Notes: a model not told the origin generated them from the letters alone. A DNA stretch of 64,000 nucleotides from Muricoccus pecuniae (GCF_014199205.1 NZ_JACIJD010000002.1:186001-250000), one strand, 5' to 3'. Counted from the first letter of the stretch, positions 24,011-37,547 are shown. Made by a program: numbers and translations.

Positions 24011-25714
24011 ATGCGGCCGGAGATGGCGGCGGACAGCATGGGGCAGGAAAGGGGGGGAGTGCCCGCCCAGCGCCCCTGGCTGGCCTCCTACCCGCCGGGC
24101 TGCCGGTGGGACGCGCCGCTGGCGATCGGCACGCTCGGCGGCCTGCTCGACGAGGCCGTTGCCCGCTGGTCCGGTCGCCCCGCGCTGGAGTATCGCGGCT
24201 GCCGCACGACCTATGCTGAGCTGGGCGCGGCGGTGGACCGGCTGTCGGCCGGGCTGCTCCGGCTGGGCGTGACGCCGCGCCAGCCCGTGGGGCTGCTGCT
24301 GCCGAACACGCCCTGGCACCCCGTCTGCTTCCTCGCCCTCGCCCGGATCGGGGCGCGGGTGGTGCATCTCAGCCCGCTCGACGCGAAGCGCGTGCTGCAC
24401 CACAAGTTGTCGGACAGCGGCGCGCGGCTGGTGATCACCACCGACCTGCCCGGCCTGCTGCCCACCGCGACGGAGCTTCTGGAGAGCGGCATCGTGGACC
24501 GGGTGCTGCTGGGCGAGGACGCCGCCTGGGGCGGCGAGGCCACGGCGGAGCGCGATCCGCGCATCCTCTCCCTGTCGGGGGTCGCGGCGGAGAAGCCGGC
24601 GCAATGGCCCGCCGTCTCGCCCGAGGATGTCGCGCTGCTGCAATACACCGGCGGCACCACGGGCATGCCCAAGGGCGCGATGCTGACGCATGGCAACCTG
24701 ACGGCGGCGGTGAGCATCTACCGCAACTGGCACGATGGCGGCGTGCTGGAGGAGGGCGAGCAGCGCGTCCTCGGCGTGCTGCCCTTGTTCCACATCTACG
24801 CGCTCACCTCCGTGCTGCTGCGGCACCTGGCCGACGGCAACGAGATCCTGCTCCGCCCGCGCTTCGAGGCGGAGGCCGTGCTGCGCGACATCGAGGAGCG
24901 GCGCGTCACGGTGCTCTCCGGTGTGCCGACGATCTGGATCGCGCTGCTGAACCACCCCGGCGCCTCCTCGCACGATCTCTCCTCGCTCCGCGCCTGCATC
25001 TCCGGCGGTGCGCCGCTGCCCTTCGACGTGGCGGCGCGGGTGGAGGCGCTGCTCGGCCAGCGCCTGCGGATCGGCTGGGGCATGACGGAGACGGGGCCGG
25101 CCGGTACGCGCGTGCCCGTCGGCGCCGTGCCGCGCCCCGGCATCATCGGCCTGCCGCTTCCAGGCGTGGACCTGCGGATCGTGGCGCTGGACGATCCCTC
25201 CCGCCCCTTGCGGCCGGGCGAGGTGGGGGAGATGGCGATCCGCGGACCGAGCGTCTTCGCCGGCTACCTGAACCAGCCCGCCGAGACCGCGGCGGCCTTC
25301 CGCGACGGCTGGTTCCTCACCGGCGACATCGGCCGCATGGAGGAGGACGGCACCTTCTTCCTCATGGACCGGCGGAAGAACATGATCATCTCCGGCGGCT
25401 TCAACGTGTATCCCGCCGCCATCGAGGGCGCGATCTACGAGCACCCCGACGTCGCCGAGGTGATCGTGATCGGCGTGCCCGATCCCTATCGCGGCCAGTC
25501 CGCCAAGGCCTTCGTCACCCTGCGCCCCGGCGCCCCGGAGATGACTCTCGACGGGCTGAAGGCCTTCCTGCGCGACCGCGTGGGGCGCCACGAGATGCCC
25601 GTCGCGCTGGAACTGCGCGAGACCCTGCCCCGCTCCCCCGCCGGCAAGCTGCTGGCCAGCGCCCTCGTCGCCGAGGAGCGCGAGAAGAACCCGACCGGAA
25701 TGGATGCCCCATGA
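24011..25714 (+). CDS. AMP-forming acyl-CoA ligase
   Basis: A 567-residue adenylate-forming enzyme that activates a carboxylic acid to its CoA thioester. The ATP-loop motif is YTGGTTGMPKGAMLTH (near residue 213). GWGMTET is the A5 motif, and GWFLTGDIGRM and DRRKNMIISGGFNVYP are the A7-A8 motifs. RSPAGKLLAS carries the catalytic lysine at the C-terminus. ATG 24011 is chosen for the AGGAGG 6 bases upstream; ATG 23975 would start inside the operator palindrome. It overlaps the thiolase gene by 4 bases. The substrate is unknown; medium- or long-chain, branched or aromatic acids are all possible. Confidence 0.92.
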   Translation: MRPEMAADSMGQERGGVPAQRPWLASYPPGCRWDAPLAIGTLGGLLDEAVARWSGRPALEYRGCRTTYAELGAAVDRLSAGLLRLGVTPRQPVGLLLPNTPWHPVCFLALARIGARVVHLSPLDAKRVLHHKLSDSGARLVITTDLPGLLPTATELLESGIVDRVLLGEDAAWGGEATAERDPRILSLSGVAAEKPAQWPAVSPEDVALLQYTGGTTGMPKGAMLTHGNLTAAVSIYRNWHDGGVLEEGEQRVLGVLPLFHIYALTSVLLRHLADGNEILLRPRFEAEAVLRDIEERRVTVLSGVPTIWIALLNHPGASSHDLSSLRACISGGAPLPFDVAARVEALLGQRLRIGWGMTETGPAGTRVPVGAVPRPGIIGLPLPGVDLRIVALDDPSRPLRPGEVGEMAIRGPSVFAGYLNQPAETAAAFRDGWFLTGDIGRMEEDGTFFLMDRRKNMIISGGFNVYPAAIEGAIYEHPDVAEVIVIGVPDPYRGQSAKAFVTLRPGAPEMTLDGLKAFLRDRVGRHEMPVALELRETLPRSPAGKLLASALVAEEREKNPTGMDAP

Positions 25715-26889
25715 CTGACGCCGTCATCGTCTCCACCGCGCGCACGCCGATCGGCAAGGCGCATCGCGGGGCGCTCAACAACACCCATGGCGCCGACATG
25801 GCCGCGCACGCCATCGGCGCCGCGATGGAGCGCGCGGGGCTGGAAGGGGCGGGGGTGGAGGAGGTGATCCTCGGCTGCGGCTATCCCGAGGGCGCGACGG
25901 GCGGCAATGTCGCGCGGCACGCCGCGATCCGGGCGGGAATCCCCGTGGCCTCCGCCGGGCAGACGGTGAGCCGCTTCTGCGCCTCGGGGCTGGAGGCGAT
26001 TGCCTCGGCGGCCAAGCGCATCATCGTGGACAAGGTGCCCGTGATCGTGGCCGGCGGGGTGGAATCCATCTCCCTCGTGCAGCCGACGGTGAACCGCAAC
26101 CGTTACCGCAACGAGTGGCTGGAGGCGAACAAGCCCTCCATCTACGACGCCATGATCGACACGGCCGACCTCGTGGCCGAGCGCTACGGCATCTCGCGCG
26201 AGGCGCAGGACGAGTTCGCGCTGGAGAGCCAGCGCCGCACCGCCGCCGCCCAGCAGGCCCTCCGCTTCGAGGGCGAGATCGCGCCGATCTCCGCCGTGAT
26301 GCGCGTGACCGACAAGGCGACGGGCGAGACGCGCGAGGAGGCCGTCACCCTCACCAAGGACGAGGGCAACCGGCCGGACACCTCGATGGAGGGCCTCTCG
26401 AAGCTCAAGCCCGTGCGCGAGGGCAAGTTCATCACGGCCGGCAATGCGAGCCAGCTCTCGGACGGTGCCAGCGCCTCCGTGCTGATGTCGGCCGAGGAGG
26501 CCGCGCGGCGCGGGCTGGCGCCGCTCGCGGTCTTCCGCGGCTACGCCACCGCCGGCTGCGAGCCGGAGGAGATGGGCATCGGCCCCGTCTTCGCCGTGCC
26601 GCGCCTGCTCGAGCGCCACGGGCTGACGGTGGACGACATCGACCTCTGGGAGCTGAACGAGGCCTTCGCTTCCCAGTCAATCCTCTGCCGCGACAAGCTC
26701 GGCATCGATCCGGCGAAGGTAAACGTGAACGGCGGCGCCATCTCCGTCGGCCACCCCTTCGGGATGAGCGGCGCACGTCTGGTGGGCCATGCCGTGCTGG
26801 AAGGCCGGCGGCGCGGCGCCAGATATGCCGTGGTGACGATGTGCGTCGCGGGCGGCCAGGGCGCCGCCGGCCTGATCGAGATCGCCTGA
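25711..26889 (+). CDS. Thiolase (acetyl-CoA acyltransferase type)
   Basis: A 392-residue thiolase. The nucleophile Cys90 is in SRFCASGLEAI. The NEAFASQ motif, His in NGGAISVGHPFGMSGAR and second Cys in TMCVAGGQGAAG complete the active site. The length is normal. The ATG at 25711 overlaps the ligase stop. Together with the ligase and the two acyl-CoA dehydrogenases it forms a beta-oxidation-like module, although no enoyl-CoA hydratase or hydroxyacyl-CoA dehydrogenase gene is present here; those steps must be supplied elsewhere. Confidence 0.94.
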   Translation: MTDAVIVSTARTPIGKAHRGALNNTHGADMAAHAIGAAMERAGLEGAGVEEVILGCGYPEGATGGNVARHAAIRAGIPVASAGQTVSRFCASGLEAIASAAKRIIVDKVPVIVAGGVESISLVQPTVNRNRYRNEWLEANKPSIYDAMIDTADLVAERYGISREAQDEFALESQRRTAAAQQALRFEGEIAPISAVMRVTDKATGETREEAVTLTKDEGNRPDTSMEGLSKLKPVREGKFITAGNASQLSDGASASVLMSAEEAARRGLAPLAVFRGYATAGCEPEEMGIGPVFAVPRLLERHGLTVDDIDLWELNEAFASQSILCRDKLGIDPAKVNVNGGAISVGHPFGMSGARLVGHAVLEGRRRGARYAVVTMCVAGGQGAAGLIEIA

Positions 26890-26900
26890 GGAAATCGCCG

Positions 26901-28103
<1,203 letters not shown>

Positions 28104-28116
28104 GAGGACAAGCGGC

Positions 28117-29247
28117 GTGGATTTCGACCTGACGGAGGAGCAGCGTCTCCTCAAGGAGAGCATCGACCGCTTCGCGGCCGACAATGCCCGCGATCCGGCG
28201 GCGCATAGCGCCGCGTCGGACCTGTGGCCGCAGCTTGCCGAGCTGGGCGTGCTCGCCCTGCCCTTCGCCGAGGAGGATGGCGGCATCGGCGGCGGCGCGG
28301 TGGAGACGATGATCGTCATGGAGGCGATCGGGCGCGCGCTGATCACCGAGCCCTATCTCCCGACCGTCGTGCTCGGCGGCGGCTTCCTGCGGATGGGCGG
28401 CACGGCGGAGCAGCGCGCGGAGTTCATCCCGCAGGTGGCCGAGGGCTCCCTGAAGCTCGCCTTCGCGCAGCTGGAGAAGGGCTCGCGCTACGACCTGCAC
28501 GACGTCTCCACCACGGCAAGGCGCGAGGGCGGCGACTTCGTGCTGGACGGCCGCAAGGGCGTGGTGCTCGGCGGCGACGAGGCCGGGCTGCTGGTGGTGA
28601 CGGCGCGCACGGCCGGCGCGCGGCGGGACCGGGAGGGGATCACCCTCTTCCTCGTGGATGGCGACGCGCCGGGCGTCTCGCGGCAGGGCTCTCCTTCCCA
28701 GCATGGCGGGCGCGTCGCGGAGATCGCCTTCGACGGCGTGCGCGTGCCGGCGGGGCGCGTGCTCGGCGAGGTGGATGGCGGCCTCTCCCTGGCCGAGCGC
28801 GTGGTGGACGTGGCGCTGGCCGCGCTCTGCGCCGACAGCCTCGGCGCGATGGAGGAGCTTCACCGCATGACGGTGGATTACCTCCGCACGCGGCAGCAGT
28901 TCGGCGTCTCCATCGGCAGCTTCCAGGCCCTCCAGCACCGCGCGGCGGACATGCTGGTGGCGGTGGAGCAGGCGCGCTCCATGGCGGTCTACGCCGCGAT
29001 GATGGCTGAGGAGCCGGATGCGCGGGAACGCCGCGCGGCCATCGCGGCGGCCAAGGCGCAGGTCAACCGGTCCGGGCGGCTCGTCGGGCAGGAGGCGGTG
29101 CAGCTCCACGGCGGCATCGCGGTGACCTGGGAGTACAAGGCCGGGCACTTCTTCAAGCGGCTGACGGCGAACGACATGCTGTTCGGCGACACGGACCACC
29201 ACCTCCGCGCCGTGATGGCGGATGGCGGGCTGGTCCACGAGATTTGA
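28117..29247 (+). CDS. Acyl-CoA dehydrogenase-like partner subunit
   Basis: A 376-residue acyl-CoA dehydrogenase fold protein starting at GTG 28117, 13 bases after its neighbour. The usual SEPxxGSD motif is replaced by FAQLEKGSRYDLHD, and the C-terminal YGGxxEIxR motif by FGDTDHHLRAV. Other parts (RQQFGVSIGSFQALQH, QLHGGIAVTWEY) are conserved. Loss of these motifs together with tandem arrangement suggests a heteromeric complex with the preceding gene product, as known for steroid side-chain acyl-CoA dehydrogenases of actinobacteria. That pairing is an inference from gene order and motif loss. Confidence 0.88.
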   Translation: MDFDLTEEQRLLKESIDRFAADNARDPAAHSAASDLWPQLAELGVLALPFAEEDGGIGGGAVETMIVMEAIGRALITEPYLPTVVLGGGFLRMGGTAEQRAEFIPQVAEGSLKLAFAQLEKGSRYDLHDVSTTARREGGDFVLDGRKGVVLGGDEAGLLVVTARTAGARRDREGITLFLVDGDAPGVSRQGSPSQHGGRVAEIAFDGVRVPAGRVLGEVDGGLSLAERVVDVALAALCADSLGAMEELHRMTVDYLRTRQQFGVSIGSFQALQHRAADMLVAVEQARSMAVYAAMMAEEPDARERRAAIAAAKAQVNRSGRLVGQEAVQLHGGIAVTWEYKAGHFFKRLTANDMLFGDTDHHLRAVMADGGLVHEI

Positions 29248-29276
29248 GAGGCCGAACGGCCCTGGGAGGAAGGTTC

Positions 29277-30254
29277 ATGGAAGGCTATCGCATCACCCGG
29301 CGCGCGGGTCTCGGGCTCGGGCTGGGGGCCGCGCTCGCGCGCCCGTCGCTCGCGCAGGGGCGCTTCCCGGACCGGCCGATCCGGCTGATCGTGCCCTGGG
29401 GCGCCGGCGGCTCGACCGACATCCTCATGCGCGCGCTCGGCGATGCGATGTCCCGGCGGCTCGGCCAACCCGTGGTGATCGAGAACCGCGCGGGCGCGGG
29501 CGGCATCCTCGGCGCGCAGCAGCTCGCGGGCGGGACGCGGCCGGACGGCTACGTCCTGTCGCAGATCCCGATCTCGGTCTTCCGCTATCCCCAGATGGTC
29601 GCGCGCCCGCCCTTCGACCCGATGAAGGACTTCACCTACATCGCGCAGATCACGGGCTATCTCTTCGGCGTGGTGGTGAAGGCCGACGCGCCCTGGCGCA
29701 GCTTCGACGAGCTGCTCGCCTACGCGAAGGCAAATCCGGGCAAGGTGACCTACGGCACGCCAGGCTCGGGCACCTCCCTCCACATCACCATGGAGCAGAT
29801 CGCGGCGGCGCGCGGCATCGAGTGGGTGCAGGTTCCCTACCGCAGCGCCTCCGAGAACATGCAGTCCACCCTCGCCGGCAACACCCAGGTCTCGGCCGAG
29901 ACGAGCGGCTGGTCGGAGCTGGTGGCGGCGGGGCAGCTCCGCCTCCTCTGCACCTGGGGCGCCGAGCGCGCGAAGCGCTTCCCCGACGCGCCGACGCTGA
30001 AGGAGATGGGCATCGATATCGTCTCCACCTCCCCCTACGGCATCGCCGGGCCCGCGGGCATGGACCCCGCCGTGGTGCGCGCGCTGGAGGAGGCGCTGCG
30101 CGAGGCGGCGGCCGATCCCGCCCATGTGGCGGTGCTGGATCGCTTCGACATGTCGCCCGCCTTCCTCGGCAGCGAGGCCTACACGGCGGCGGCGCGGCGC
30201 CAGTACGAGGAGGACGGCGCGATGATCCGCCGCCTCGGGCTGAAGGCGAGCTAG
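29277..30254 (+). CDS. Bug/TctC-type periplasmic solute receptor 2
   Basis: A 325-residue receptor. The start ATG 29277 follows GGGAGGAAGG. An N-terminal signal includes ITRRAGLGLGLGAAL and an Ala-rich cleavage site near residue 28. The mature N-terminus FPDRPIRLIVPWGAGGSTD and VIENRAGAGGILGAQ are family hallmarks. It is the last gene of the CoA-ligase operon (29 bases after the previous stop), so it probably captures the carboxylate degraded by that operon. No membrane transporter subunits are encoded nearby. Confidence 0.9.
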   Translation: MEGYRITRRAGLGLGLGAALARPSLAQGRFPDRPIRLIVPWGAGGSTDILMRALGDAMSRRLGQPVVIENRAGAGGILGAQQLAGGTRPDGYVLSQIPISVFRYPQMVARPPFDPMKDFTYIAQITGYLFGVVVKADAPWRSFDELLAYAKANPGKVTYGTPGSGTSLHITMEQIAAARGIEWVQVPYRSASENMQSTLAGNTQVSAETSGWSELVAAGQLRLLCTWGAERAKRFPDAPTLKEMGIDIVSTSPYGIAGPAGMDPAVVRALEEALREAAADPAHVAVLDRFDMSPAFLGSEAYTAAARRQYEEDGAMIRRLGLKAS

Positions 30255-30273
30255 GGGGAGCGCCGCTCCCCCC
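30255..30273. terminator. Bidirectional hairpin between convergent Bug genes
   Basis: Perfect 8-base arms GGGGGAGC and GCTCCCCC around a 3-base loop, immediately after the plus-strand stop at 30254 and 3 bases before the minus-strand stop at 30277. It can serve both genes. No T-run. Confidence 0.5.
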
Positions 30274-30276
30274 CGA

Positions 30277-31269
30277 TCAATCCACCCTGGCGCCGGAGCG
30301 GCGCACGGTCTCGGCCCAGCGGGCGATGTCGCGCTGATGCACGGCACGGAAGGCCTCGGGGCCGGGATCGGCGGGGGGCGTGATGCCCTGGTTCTCCGTC
30401 AGCCAGGCGACGAAGTCCGGCTCGGCGATGATGCGCGCCACCTCCCGCGCCATGCGCTGCTGGATCTCGGCGGGCAGGCGAGGGGGCGCGAGCAGGCCGT
30501 ACCAGGTGGTGCTCTCGAAGCCCGGCAGCCCGCAGGCCTCCTCGGCGGTCGGCACCTCGGGCAGCGCGGCCAGGCGCTGGCGCGTGCTGACGGCCAGCGC
30601 CTTCACCTGGCCCTGGCGCACGGGGCCGATGCTCGGGCCGCTCTGGTTCCAGAAGAAGGTCGTCTCCCCGCCGAGGAGAGAGAGCATCGCCGGCGGCTGG
30701 CCGCGATAGGGGATGTGCATCACCTCGATCCCGGCGGCGAGGGCGAACTGCACGGCGGCGAGATGGGTGGAGGCGCCGTTGCCGGTGGAGGCGTAGTTCA
30801 CCGCGCCCGGCCGCGCCCTGGCGGCCGCGATCAGCGCCGGGCAGGCCCCGATGCCCGGCGAGTGCTGCGGGCTGACCAGCAGCACGTTCGGCACGTCGCC
30901 CAGCAGGGCGATATGCGTCACGTCGCGCAGGGGGTCGAAGGGCAGGCTGCTGTAGAGCGTCGCGTTGATCGCGTGCGTGCCCGCGGTGGCGAGGAGGAAG
31001 GTGGTGCCGTCGGGCCGGGCGCGGGCGACATATTCGGAGGCGATGTTGCCGCCCGCCCCCGTGCGGTTGTCCACCACCACCGGCACGCCGAGGGCGCGGG
31101 AGAGGGGCTCGGCCAGCTTGCGGGCGTAGATGTCCACGCCGGAGCCGTTGGGGAAGCCGCCCATTATAGTGATCGGGCGGCTGGGCCAGGGCGCCTCCTG
31201 CGCCCCTGCCGGGGCGGGAAGGGCGAGGGCGGCGAGGGCCGCGAGGCGGAGGGCGGTTCGGCGAAGCAT
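30277..31269 (-). CDS. Bug/TctC-type periplasmic solute receptor 3
   Basis: A 330-residue receptor starting at ATG 31269 with a clear signal peptide (LRRTALRLAALAALALPAPAGA) cleaved near residue 24. The mature protein begins WPSRPITIMGGFPNGSGVD, a divergent version of the family loop in which FPAGG is replaced by FPNGS. VVDNRTGAGGNIASEY and IPYRGQPPAML remain typical. The altered ligand-pocket loop suggests a ligand different from the other four paralogues here. It converges on the CoA-ligase operon across a shared hairpin. Confidence 0.9.
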   Translation of the reverse strand: MLRRTALRLAALAALALPAPAGAQEAPWPSRPITIMGGFPNGSGVDIYARKLAEPLSRALGVPVVVDNRTGAGGNIASEYVARARPDGTTFLLATAGTHAINATLYSSLPFDPLRDVTHIALLGDVPNVLLVSPQHSPGIGACPALIAAARARPGAVNYASTGNGASTHLAAVQFALAAGIEVMHIPYRGQPPAMLSLLGGETTFFWNQSGPSIGPVRQGQVKALAVSTRQRLAALPEVPTAEEACGLPGFESTTWYGLLAPPRLPAEIQQRMAREVARIIAEPDFVAWLTENQGITPPADPGPEAFRAVHQRDIARWAETVRRSGARVD

Positions 31270-31436
31270 GGCGGCTGTCCCTTGCGCGGTCGGTCCCGCC
31301 CGCGCCGGCCGGCGGGGCGTCCCTGTCACCAAGCAATGTGCGGACCGCGGCCGCGATGGGGAAGGGCGCCAGCCCCGCCCGGCAGCGCGTCGACCATCCA
31401 CTCTCCGCGCCGGTCCGGCAGAAGGCCGGGCCGGGA

Positions 31437-31458
31437 CCGGGACCGCGGACGGTCCCGG
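31437..31458 (-). terminator. Hairpin downstream of secA
   Basis: Perfect 8-base arms CCGGGACC and GGTCCCGG around a 6-base loop, 11-32 bases past the secA stop. A second hairpin (31461-31478, 7-base arms, 4-base loop) overlaps the stop itself. No T-run, so a moderate call only. Confidence 0.4.
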
Positions 31459-31468
31459 TTGCGGGCCG

Positions 31469-34204
<2,736 letters not shown>

Positions 34205-34319
34205 CGGGACAGAAGATCTCCGGGGCAGCGCCAGGGGCCGTCGGCCGGGGCCGCCACCGAGGGGCCGCGGGGCGGCCGGCAGAGGGGAGCCGCGCTGGCC
34301 CTGAGCATGCGAGGGGGGA

Positions 34320-34348
34320 GAGATAGGCAAGGGGGGGCGCCCGGTCAA
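34320..34348 (-). promoter_or_regulatory. Sigma-70-type promoter for secA
   Basis: On the minus strand TTGACC (34348-34343) and TATCTC (34325-34320) are separated by exactly 17 bases. It would place transcription start about 110 bases before secA. It is the best-matching promoter I found in the window. Confidence 0.6.
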
Positions 34349-34466
34349 CGAAAGGTGGAGGGCAACCGGCAGCGAACGGCTTTTCGGGGGGCTGGAGGGA
34401 AGGGGGCGCCTTGTGACGGAACCACCGCTCCTCCATGTTGCGGCACCTTTCGCCGAGGCTTCCCCG

Positions 34467-35444
34467 ATGCGCCGCCCCCTCCTTCTCTCCGCCGTCCTGC
34501 CGGCCTGCCTCTCGGCCGGCCTCGCCCTCGCCCAGGCCCCGGCGCAACGCCCCGCCTCCCCCGCGCCCCAGGCGGCGGGCCAGGGTGCGACCCAGGGTGC
34601 TGGCCAGGCCCCTGCCGCCAGCCCGCAGCCCGCCGATCCCGTGGTGGCGCGGGTGGAGGGGCAGGAAATCCGCCTCTCCGACGTGCGGGACGCCGCCAAC
34701 GAGCTGCCGGACGAGTTGAAGAACGCCCCGCCCGGCATGCTCTACCCCCTGATCCTCGACCAGCTCGTGGCCCAGAAGGCGATCGTGGCCCGTGCCCGGG
34801 CGGAGGGGCTGGAGCGCGACCCCGAGGTGCAGCGCCGCGTCGCCCGCGCCACCGACCAGGAGCTGCAGCAGGCCCTGCTGCGCCGCGAGGTGGCCCCGGC
34901 CCTGACCGAGGAGGCGCTCCGCCAGCGCTACCAGCGGGAGGGCGGCAACCGCCAGGGCGAGGCGGAGGTCCATGCCCGCCACATCCTCGTCTCCACCGAG
35001 GCCGCGGCCCGCGAGGCCCTGGCCGAGGTACGCCGCCCCGGCACCGACTTCGCCGAGGTGGCCAAGCGCCGCTCCACCGGGCCCGGCGCCCAGCAGGGCG
35101 GGGATCTCGGCTTTTTCAAGAAGGCCGACATGATCCCGGAATTCGCCGAGGCGGCCTTCGCCCTCCAGCCCGGCGGGATCAGCGAGCCCGTCCAGACCTC
35201 CTTCGGCTGGCACGTCATCAAGGTGGAGGAGCGCCGCACCGCCCCCGCCGCCAGCTTCGAGGACAGCCAGGAGGCGCTGCGCCAGGCCGCCTTCGAGGAG
35301 ACGGTGAACGCCGCGGTGGAGCGGATCCGCAACGCGGCGAAGGTGGAGCGCTTCAACCTGGACGGCACGCCCCAGCGCGCGCCCAGCCTGATCGAGGGCG
35401 CGTCCCCGCCGGCGGCGCCGCCCGCCCCGGCCCAGCGGCGCTGA
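34467..35444 (+). CDS. Periplasmic parvulin-type peptidyl-prolyl isomerase (PpiC/SurA-like)
   Basis: A 325-residue exported foldase. A signal peptide ([20 protein letters not shown]) is followed by an Ala/Gln/Pro-rich linker of about 35 residues. An N-terminal helical chaperone domain covers about 60-160, and one parvulin domain about 165-260, with [30 protein letters not shown] and [12 protein letters not shown] as hallmark strands. The Ala/Pro-rich tail has no clear fold. It is separated by 13 bases from argJ and is probably co-transcribed with it. The role is folding of outer-membrane and periplasmic proteins. It lies divergent to secA, so two secretion genes share one promoter region. Confidence 0.9.
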   Translation: MRRPLLLSAVLPACLSAGLALAQAPAQRPASPAPQAAGQGATQGAGQAPAASPQPADPVVARVEGQEIRLSDVRDAANELPDELKNAPPGMLYPLILDQLVAQKAIVARARAEGLERDPEVQRRVARATDQELQQALLRREVAPALTEEALRQRYQREGGNRQGEAEVHARHILVSTEAAAREALAEVRRPGTDFAEVAKRRSTGPGAQQGGDLGFFKKADMIPEFAEAAFALQPGGISEPVQTSFGWHVIKVEERRTAPAASFEDSQEALRQAAFEETVNAAVERIRNAAKVERFNLDGTPQRAPSLIEGASPPAAPPAPAQRR

Positions 35445-35457
35445 GGGGGCGGGCAGC

Positions 35458-36693
35458 ATGGCGCAGGCAATTCCCGTCTCCCCCCTCAAGGTCGACCTCC
35501 CGCCGCTGCCGCCGCTGAAGGGCGTGCGGCTAGGCGTGGCGGCGGCCGGGCTTCGCTACCAGGGGCGGCCCGACGTGATGATGATGGAGTTCGCCCCGGG
35601 CACGACGGTGGCGGGCGTCTTCACCAGCAACAAGTGCCCCGGCGCCCCGGTGGACTGGTGCCGGCAGGCGCTGAAGGGCGAGACGGCCCGCGCCCTGGTG
35701 GTGAATGCGGGCAACGCGAACGTCTTCACCGGCCGCGCCGGGGTGGAGACGGTGGAGGCCACCGCCGCCGCTGCCGGGGCCCTCGTGGGCTCGGCGCCCT
35801 CCGAGGTGTTCCTGGCCAGCACGGGGGTGATCGGGCAGGTCCTGCCGCACGCGAAGCTGACGGCGGCGCTCCCCGCGCTGCACGCCACGCTGAAGGAGAC
35901 CGGCTGGGCCGATGCCGCGCGCGGCATCATGACCACCGACACCTTCCCCAAGGCCGCCGCCCGCACCGCGACGATCCACGGCACGAAGGTGACGATCCTC
36001 GGTATCGCCAAGGGCAGCGGCATGGTGGCGCCGGACATGGCGACGATGCTCTGCTTCGTGGCGACGGACGCCGCCATTCCCGCCGCCGCGCTGCAATCCG
36101 CGCTCCGCCGCGGCGTGGAGGCGAGCTTCAACCGCACCACCGTGGACAGCGACACCTCCACCTCCGACACCGTGCTGCTCTTCGCCACGGGGCAGGCCGG
36201 GCACGACCGCGTCTCGGCCTTCCCCGGGGACGCGCTGGACGAGTTCCAGACGCAGCTCGACGCCCTCCTCCTCGACCTCGCGCTGCAGGTCGTGCGCGAT
36301 GGAGAGGGCGCGCAGAAGCTGGTGCGCGTGGGCGTGAAGGGGGCCACCTCCGACAGCTCGGCCAAGCGCGTCGCCATGGCCATCGCCAACTCCCCCCTGG
36401 TGAAGACCGCCATCGCCGGCGAGGACGCCAACTGGGGCCGGATCGTCATGGCCGTCGGCAAGGCGGGCGAGCCGGCGGACCGGGACCGCCTCTCCGTCGC
36501 CATCGGCGGGGTCTGGATGGCGCGGGACGGCGGCGTGGTCGAGGGCTATGACGAGGCGCCCGTCGTCGCCCACATGAAGGGGCGGGAGATCGACATCGAG
36601 GTGGATCTCGGCCTCGGGCGCGGCGAAGCCACGGTTTGGACCTGCGACCTGACGCACGGCTACATCGACATCAACGGCTCCTACCGGTCCTGA
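35458..36693 (+). CDS. argJ: Bifunctional ornithine acetyltransferase / N-acetylglutamate synthase
   Basis: A 411-residue ArgJ that recycles acetyl groups in arginine biosynthesis. The self-cleavage site ATML is at residues 195-198, with Thr196 as the nucleophile that becomes the N-terminus of the beta chain. GIAKGSGMVAPDM precedes it. TVDSDTSTSDTVLL, GEDANWGRIVMAVGKAG and the C-terminal DLTHGYIDINGSYRS are diagnostic. Length and termini are normal. It is the middle gene of a presumed ppi-argJ-aroE operon, with short gaps of 13 and 5 bases. Confidence 0.97.
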   Translation: MAQAIPVSPLKVDLPPLPPLKGVRLGVAAAGLRYQGRPDVMMMEFAPGTTVAGVFTSNKCPGAPVDWCRQALKGETARALVVNAGNANVFTGRAGVETVEATAAAAGALVGSAPSEVFLASTGVIGQVLPHAKLTAALPALHATLKETGWADAARGIMTTDTFPKAAARTATIHGTKVTILGIAKGSGMVAPDMATMLCFVATDAAIPAAALQSALRRGVEASFNRTTVDSDTSTSDTVLLFATGQAGHDRVSAFPGDALDEFQTQLDALLLDLALQVVRDGEGAQKLVRVGVKGATSDSSAKRVAMAIANSPLVKTAIAGEDANWGRIVMAVGKAGEPADRDRLSVAIGGVWMARDGGVVEGYDEAPVVAHMKGREIDIEVDLGLGRGEATVWTCDLTHGYIDINGSYRS

Positions 36694-36698
36694 TTCCC

Positions 36699-37547
36699 GT
36701 GGCGACCTCGAACCGCGTCCTGCTCGGCCTCTTCGGCCACCCCATCTCCCACTCGGCGGCACCCGCCATGATGGAGGCGGCGGGCGCGGCGGTCGGGCTC
36801 GACGTCCGCTATCACCTGATCGAGGTGGCGGGGGCCGACGAAGGGGTGATCCGCCGCATCCTGGACGGGGTGCGGCTGATCGGCTTCGCCGGCATCAACG
36901 TCACCTTCCCCTACAAGCAGGCGGTAATCCCCTTTCTCGACGCGCTGGACCCCGGCGCGGCGCAGGTGGGGGCGGTGAACCTCGTCACCGTGCGGGACGG
37001 GCGCCTCACCGGCCACAACACGGATTCGACCGGCTTCCTCGCCGGGCTGCTCGGCACGGTGGGGGAGGCGGCGAAGTCCGGCCCCGCCGTGCTGATCGGC
37101 GCGGGCGGGGCTGGTCGCGCCATCGCCTGGGCGCTGGCCAGGGCGGGCGTGCCGGAGGTGCGCGTGGTGGACCAGGACCCCGCCCGCGCGGCCTCCCTGG
37201 CCGCGGAGGCCTCGGGCTGGGGCAGCGGCCGCTTCGTGCCGGACGATTCCGTGCCGGCGGCGATGCGCGGCGCCCTGGGCGTGGTGAACGCCTCCCCCGC
37301 CGGGATGCTGCCGGACACCTCCAGCCCGGTGGACGCCGCGCTGCTGGAAGCCGGGATGTGGGTGGCGGATGCCGTGTACCACCCGCCCGTCACGCCGCTG
37401 CTGGCGGCGGCGGGGGCGAAGGGCTGCGCGGTGATGCCGGGCCGGGCCATGTCGGTCGGGCAGGCGGAGGACGGCTTCCGCCTCTTTACCGGCCGCACCG
37501 CCCCGCCGGGCGTCATCGGCGCGGCCTTCGACGCCCATGTGAGGTAG
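36699..37547 (+). CDS. aroE: Shikimate dehydrogenase family protein
   Basis: A 282-residue NADP- or NAD-dependent dehydrogenase. The substrate-binding motif is FGHPISHSAAPAMM near the N-terminus, and the catalytic Lys lies in GINVTFPYKQAV (near residue 68). HNTDSTGF and the cofactor motif LIGAGGAGRAIAWAL are conserved. The GINVTFPYKQ spelling and the following FLDAL are closer to quinate/shikimate dehydrogenases of the YdiB/QsuD type than to E. coli AroE (NVTVPFK), so a quinate role is possible. GTG 36699 is the start, 5 bases after argJ. With aroKB at the other end, it is a third shikimate-related step in this window. Confidence 0.85.
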   Translation: MATSNRVLLGLFGHPISHSAAPAMMEAAGAAVGLDVRYHLIEVAGADEGVIRRILDGVRLIGFAGINVTFPYKQAVIPFLDALDPGAAQVGAVNLVTVRDGRLTGHNTDSTGFLAGLLGTVGEAAKSGPAVLIGAGGAGRAIAWALARAGVPEVRVVDQDPARAASLAAEASGWGSGRFVPDDSVPAAMRGALGVVNASPAGMLPDTSSPVDAALLEAGMWVADAVYHPPVTPLLAAAGAKGCAVMPGRAMSVGQAEDGFRLFTGRTAPPGVIGAAFDAHVR

